Source: CAYNOZ01 sp964398955
GTDB lineage: Archaea > Methanobacteriota_B > Thermococci > Thermococcales > CAYNOZ01
Direction of reading: 5' to 3'
Assembly: GCA_964398955.1 (NCBI GenBank)
Contig: CAYNOZ010000061.1
Coordinates: 1 to 9,444, forward strand
DNA length: 9,444 bases
In this document: in pieces, positions 7,132-9,444 of the stretch
Layout of the letters: every line of letters starts with the position of its first letter
Numbering within the stretch: position 1 is the stretch's first letter
Notes under the pieces: model-generated
Seen by the model: only the letters and a program-made list of their open reading frames with translations
What the model was told of the DNA's origin: nothing
Database searches by the model: none
Program-made: the position numbers and the translations under genes

Positions 7132-7581
7132 TTAAGATCCTTTCAAAGTTTTAACTTCTTCTTCAAAAGATGAAGCATCTTCAAAAGATTTATAAACCGA
7201 TGCAAATCTAATATATGAGACTTTATCCAAATCTTTAAGCTCTTTCATCACTAATTCACCGATTTTAGCGCTTTCGATCTCATTCCCTTTCATCTCTCTT
7301 AACTTCACTTCAATTTTATCTACTATTTCCTCTATCTCCTCTTCGGATACCGGTCTTTTCTCACAAGATCTTGAAATACCATTTTTAAGCTTTTCTCTCT
7401 GAAATTTCTCTCTAGTTCCGTCTTTCTTAACAACTCTAATTTCTAATTTCACTCTCTCGTAGGTAGTAAATCTTTCCTCGCACTGTGTGCATTCTCTCCT
7501 TCGTCGGATTTCAGAGCCGTTTTTGATAGTTCTGGTGCTTATCACTTTTGTTTCTCTTTCACCACATATTGGACATCTCAT
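7132..7581 (-). CDS. nrdR: NrdR, ATP-cone transcriptional repressor of ribonucleotide reductase
   Basis: NrdR senses ATP/dATP through an ATP-cone and represses ribonucleotide reductase genes by binding paired NrdR boxes. The 149-residue protein is the usual family length. It begins MRCPICGERETKV; zinc ligands Cys3, Cys6, Cys31 and Cys34 frame the basic RRRRECTQCEERFTTYERV DNA-binding ribbon. The ATP-cone covers about 48-137, from VVKKDGTREKFQREKL to VSYIRFASVYKSFED. It is the first gene of an operon with nrdJ (25-nt gap), and two NrdR-box-like sites lie upstream, so repression of itself together with its target is expected. The ATG at 7581 has only a weak AGGT motif upstream and a TATA-like run at about -26, which would fit a leaderless or near-leaderless transcript. 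NrdR is chiefly bacterial but is known in some archaea. Confidence 0.95.
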   Translation of the reverse strand: MRCPICGERETKVISTRTIKNGSEIRRRRECTQCEERFTTYERVKLEIRVVKKDGTREKFQREKLKNGISRSCEKRPVSEEEIEEIVDKIEVKLREMKGNEIESAKIGELVMKELKDLDKVSYIRFASVYKSFEDASSFEEEVKTLKGS

Positions 7582-7588
7582 AATATTA

Positions 7589-7604
7589 CCTACTTATATA
7601 GTGT
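7589..7604. promoter_or_regulatory. NrdR box 1 (promoter-proximal)
   Basis: CCTACTTATATAGTGT matches 11 of 16 positions of the bacterial NrdR-box consensus, roughly aCaCwAtATaTwGtGt. The right half (TATATAGTGT) is complete and the left half is degenerate. It lies 8-23 bp upstream of the nrdR start codon and would overlap the transcription start region. Confidence 0.6.
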
Positions 7605-7611
7605 TTTTAAA
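7604..7611 (-). promoter_or_regulatory. TATA-like element of the nrdR-nrdJ operon
   Basis: On the minus strand CTTTTAAAAA (about 7611-7602) is centred roughly 26 bp upstream of the nrdR ATG, the distance expected for a leaderless archaeal transcript. It sits between the two NrdR boxes, so bound NrdR would block TBP/TFB or polymerase. An alternative TATATAAG (7600-7593) lies inside box 1 but would place the start inside the gene. Confidence 0.4.
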
Positions 7612-7619
7612 AGATTTAA

Positions 7620-7635
7620 ACACTACATTTAGTGG
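7620..7635. promoter_or_regulatory. NrdR box 2 (promoter-distal)
   Basis: ACACTACATTTAGTGG matches 13 of 16 positions of the NrdR-box consensus, with near-perfect CACTA/TAGTG palindromic arms. It starts 31 bp from box 1, leaving a 15-bp gap. Three helical turns is the spacing typical of functional paired NrdR boxes in bacteria. Confidence 0.7.
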
Positions 7636-7720
7636 TAATTATAATCACACTGCAATATAAGAGTTTCCCCCACAACCAAATCAAAACAAAAATTCAACAA
7701 AAACTAAATCGAAGTACAAT

Positions 7721-7737
7721 CGAAATATTTATAAACC
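7721..7737 (+). promoter_or_regulatory. BRE/TATA promoter of tRNA-Ile
   Basis: CGAAATATTTATAAACC combines a purine-rich BRE-like stretch with a good archaeal TATA box (TATTTATAAA, 7726-7735). Its centre is about 26-29 bp upstream of the mature tRNA 5' end at 7760, so the transcript would start at or just before the tRNA. Confidence 0.7.
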
Positions 7738-7755
7738 AAATACCATTTTATTTGG
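7736..7755. repeat. short inverted repeat between TATA box and tRNA
   Basis: CCAAAT at 7736-7741 and ATTTGG at 7750-7755 form a perfect 6-bp inverted repeat with an 8-nt spacer. It lies between the tRNA TATA box and the tRNA. It may be chance in AT-rich DNA, a binding site, or a small leader hairpin. Confidence 0.35.
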
Positions 7756-7759
7756 TGAA

Positions 7760-7834
7760 GGGTCCGTAGCTCAGCCTGGTAAGAGCGCACGCCTGATAAG
7801 CGTGAGGTCAAGGGTTCAAGTCCCTTCGGACCCA
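7760..7834 (+). tRNA. tRNA-Ile (anticodon GAU)
   Basis: A full 75-nt cloverleaf: acceptor GGGTCCG/CGGACCC (7 pairs), D-arm GCTC/GAGC with GG in the loop, anticodon arm CACGC/GCGTG with loop CTGATAA (anticodon GAT at 7795-7797), variable loop AGGTC, T-arm AAGGG/CCCTT with loop TTCAAGT, discriminator A at 7834. No CCA is encoded and no intron is present. It reads AUC and AUU codons. It stands alone, not inside an rRNA operon. No clear oligo-T terminator follows on its strand. Confidence 0.97.
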
Positions 7835-8040
7835 TTCCAATTCTAAAGAATAATTAAAACAATTAAAAAACATATAAACGATCTTTAAACTATTTAAAAT
7901 AAATACAAAGAACAATTACACATCTAAACACAGCGAAAACATCCAAAAAAATTAATTCCTAAAAATACTATTCCAGAAACAAAAATCCAACAATCAAAGT
8001 TCATAATAACTTTATCTGAGAATCTCAAAAACTAATTAAC

Positions 8041-8058
8041 AAAAAAATTAATAAAAAG
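8041..8058 (-). terminator. U-rich terminator of the aminotransferase gene
   Basis: Downstream of the aminotransferase stop codon the minus strand reads CTTTTTATTAATTTTTTT, a typical archaeal oligo-U terminator. The whole 7835-8080 spacer is A-rich on the + strand (T-rich on the minus strand). I see no gene in it. Confidence 0.55.
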
Positions 8059-8080
8059 TAAGAATTAGCTAAGCCTCAAT

Positions 8081-9181
8081 CTATTTATTTACAACCTTAT
8101 TTAAGGCTTCAAGCATTTCATCTATTTCTTCCATAGTTACATAACCCATATTACCAATTCTAAAGGTTTTATCCTTAATATCTCCATAACCAGCAGCTAT
8201 CTCTATATCATAGTCTCTCATTTCTTCATAAACCTCTTTTCCAGTCATACCTTCAGGAGCATTGACACAGCTTATCGTAGGGCTTTCATATCCTTTTTGA
8301 GGGAATAAAGATAAACCAATACTCTCAATTCCTTCTTTAATTTTATTTCGCCTACGTTTAAACAGATCTAGTCTTTCTTTTTTCCCTCCTTCCTCTTCTA
8401 TTATTTTAAGCATTTTATTCATAGCTAAAACTATCGGAATCGGAGATGTTGACGGAGTTCCAGACTTTCTTTTGTAATAACTATCATAATTCAGTAAATC
8501 TAAATACCAACCTCTATTCTTTACCTCCTCGGATTTTTCAAGCGCCCTGTCACTAACTGCTCCAATCGCCATTCCAGGTGGTACTCCAAAAGCTTTCTGC
8601 GTACTACCAAATACAATATCTATACCCCATTCATCAGCTTTTATCTCAGCTCCCCCCATAGCACTTACAGCATCAACAAAAAGCAATTTATCATGTTCAT
8701 CTACTACCTTAGCTAATTCAGGTAAAGGATTTAGCAAACCAGTACTCGTTTCATTGTAAGTTACTGTAACAGCTTCTACATCAGGATTCTTATTTAATTC
8801 ATCATCAAGTTCCGAAGGTAAAATAGGCTTTCCCATATCTTTCTCAAACTTCACAACATCCTTACCATTAGACTCAGCAACCTCTACGTACCGATCACCA
8901 AAAGCTCCATTCGTGGTGATCAAAACTTTATCATGAATACAACTTCTAATCGAACCTTCCATAATCCCAGTACCAGTGCTTGGATACAAGAATATATTTC
9001 CATCTGTTTCAAGAAAATCTTTAAATCTTTCAACTGTATCTTTGTGTAACTCCTTATACTCCTCACTTCTATGACTAAACATCTGCCTCCTTTTATCCAC
9101 AGAATTACCTAATCTTAATCCTTTCATGGCATCAAGTACTTCAGGCCTACAAGCAACTGGACCGGCTGTAAAAAGTTTCAA
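8081..9181 (-). CDS. class V PLP-dependent aminotransferase (serine/alanine-glyoxylate type)
   Basis: A fold-type I PLP enzyme of the serine-pyruvate/alanine-glyoxylate/archaeal aspartate aminotransferase group; 366 residues, slightly shorter than the usual 380. N-terminal LFTAGPVACRPEVLDAM is the family's substrate-site opening (normally PGP; here AGP). PSTGTGIMEG (68-77) is the PLP-phosphate region, FVDAVSAMGG holds Asp170 contacting the pyridine nitrogen, and GSTQKAFGVPPG contains the Schiff-base Lys196. FRIGNMGYVTMEEI near the end is also typical. Substrate cannot be fixed from sequence: archaeal members act on serine, phosphoserine, aspartate or alanine with glyoxylate or oxoacids. The start codon is TTG at 9181, supported by a perfect GGAGGT ribosome-binding site 6-7 nt upstream (complement of 9188-9193). 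The gene stands alone between AT-rich spacers. Confidence 0.9.
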   Translation of the reverse strand: MKLFTAGPVACRPEVLDAMKGLRLGNSVDKRRQMFSHRSEEYKELHKDTVERFKDFLETDGNIFLYPSTGTGIMEGSIRSCIHDKVLITTNGAFGDRYVEVAESNGKDVVKFEKDMGKPILPSELDDELNKNPDVEAVTVTYNETSTGLLNPLPELAKVVDEHDKLLFVDAVSAMGGAEIKADEWGIDIVFGSTQKAFGVPPGMAIGAVSDRALEKSEEVKNRGWYLDLLNYDSYYKRKSGTPSTSPIPIVLAMNKMLKIIEEEGGKKERLDLFKRRRNKIKEGIESIGLSLFPQKGYESPTISCVNAPEGMTGKEVYEEMRDYDIEIAAGYGDIKDKTFRIGNMGYVTMEEIDEMLEALNKVVNK

Positions 9182-9187
9182 TATACA

Positions 9188-9193
9188 ACCTCC
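9188..9193 (-). promoter_or_regulatory. ribosome-binding site fixing the TTG start
   Basis: The minus strand reads AAGGAGGTTGTATATTG. The perfect GGAGGT at normal spacing points to TTG at 9181 as the start, because the next in-frame Met is residue 19, past the conserved LFTAGPV segment. A TATA-like TTTTATATCG lies further upstream at about 9215-9224. The rest of 9194-9444 is AT-rich, and I see no gene in it. Confidence 0.7.
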
Positions 9194-9444
9194 TTAAAAA
9201 GATAAATATTAAACGATATAAAATTTTTGGTTAAATCTTCAAATTAATTAGAATATTGAAACCTAAAAAAGAATTTTTATTTCATACTTAAAATATTCGA
9301 CTCCTAAAAGATACTAGCTGAAAATATAATTATTTATTATGATATAGAATGAAAATTCTAGACCCTAACTAGAGACGATTCTAACTTTGAATTAAAATTA
9401 TCCTAAGCTATTTATGTTTAGTAAAAGAAATCTAAAATCAGTGA

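Noticed and set aside
7835..8080. Possible small gene or RNA between tRNA-Ile and the aminotransferase
   Set aside because: About 20-25 % GC, no ribosome-binding site with a sensible ORF, no stable stems seen; best explained as spacer with a terminator.
9357..9373. Inverted repeat TCTAG-ACCCTAA-CTAGA near the window end
   Set aside because: Only 5-bp arms in AT-rich DNA with no associated gene or repeat; easily chance.

Overview
This window looks like a piece of an AT-rich archaeal chromosome. It has BRE/TATA-style promoter sequences, a tRNA-Ile without an encoded CCA end, and Shine-Dalgarno motifs of the GGAGGTGA type. The coding sequence is mostly about 30-40 % GC, and several intergenic stretches are only 20-25 % GC. 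Many proteins are rich in Asp/Glu, notably the ribonucleotide reductase, its intein and PurA, which would fit a salt-adapted archaeon. The lineage (a low-GC euryarchaeote, possibly halophilic) is an inference that I cannot confirm from this window.

Layout. Positions 1-114 are a leader containing a possible 20-codon ORF and a long-range stem. Positions 115-2729 hold purA and purB on the + strand, overlapping by 10 nt; together they convert IMP to AMP, and PurB also serves the earlier SAICAR step. Positions 2730-3113 lie between convergent genes and form a GC-enriched island of about 325 nt that can fold into a closed multi-stem structure on the minus strand. It is a candidate non-coding RNA that I do not recognise. 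Positions 3114-7581 hold the minus-strand operon nrdR-nrdJ: the ATP-cone repressor NrdR, then a B12-dependent (class II) ribonucleotide reductase interrupted by a 369-residue intein directly before its catalytic cysteine. Positions 7582-7759 are a divergent promoter region with two NrdR-box-like operators 31 bp apart on the nrdR side and a clear archaeal promoter on the tRNA side. A tRNA-Ile(GAU) follows at 7760-7834, then an AT-rich spacer. A class V PLP aminotransferase lies at 8081-9181 on the minus strand, with its upstream region running to the window edge.

The genes concern nucleotide supply: AMP synthesis on one side, and deoxynucleotide synthesis with its dedicated nucleotide-sensing repressor on the other. 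The strongest points for follow-up are the unassigned structured island at 2732-3055, the tandem NrdR boxes flanking a TATA-like element in an apparent archaeon, the E. coli-type PurB with composition unlike its overlapping partner purA, and the duplicated ribosome-binding-site/start-codon unit at the front of nrdJ. I did not find a clearly new multi-gene system here.
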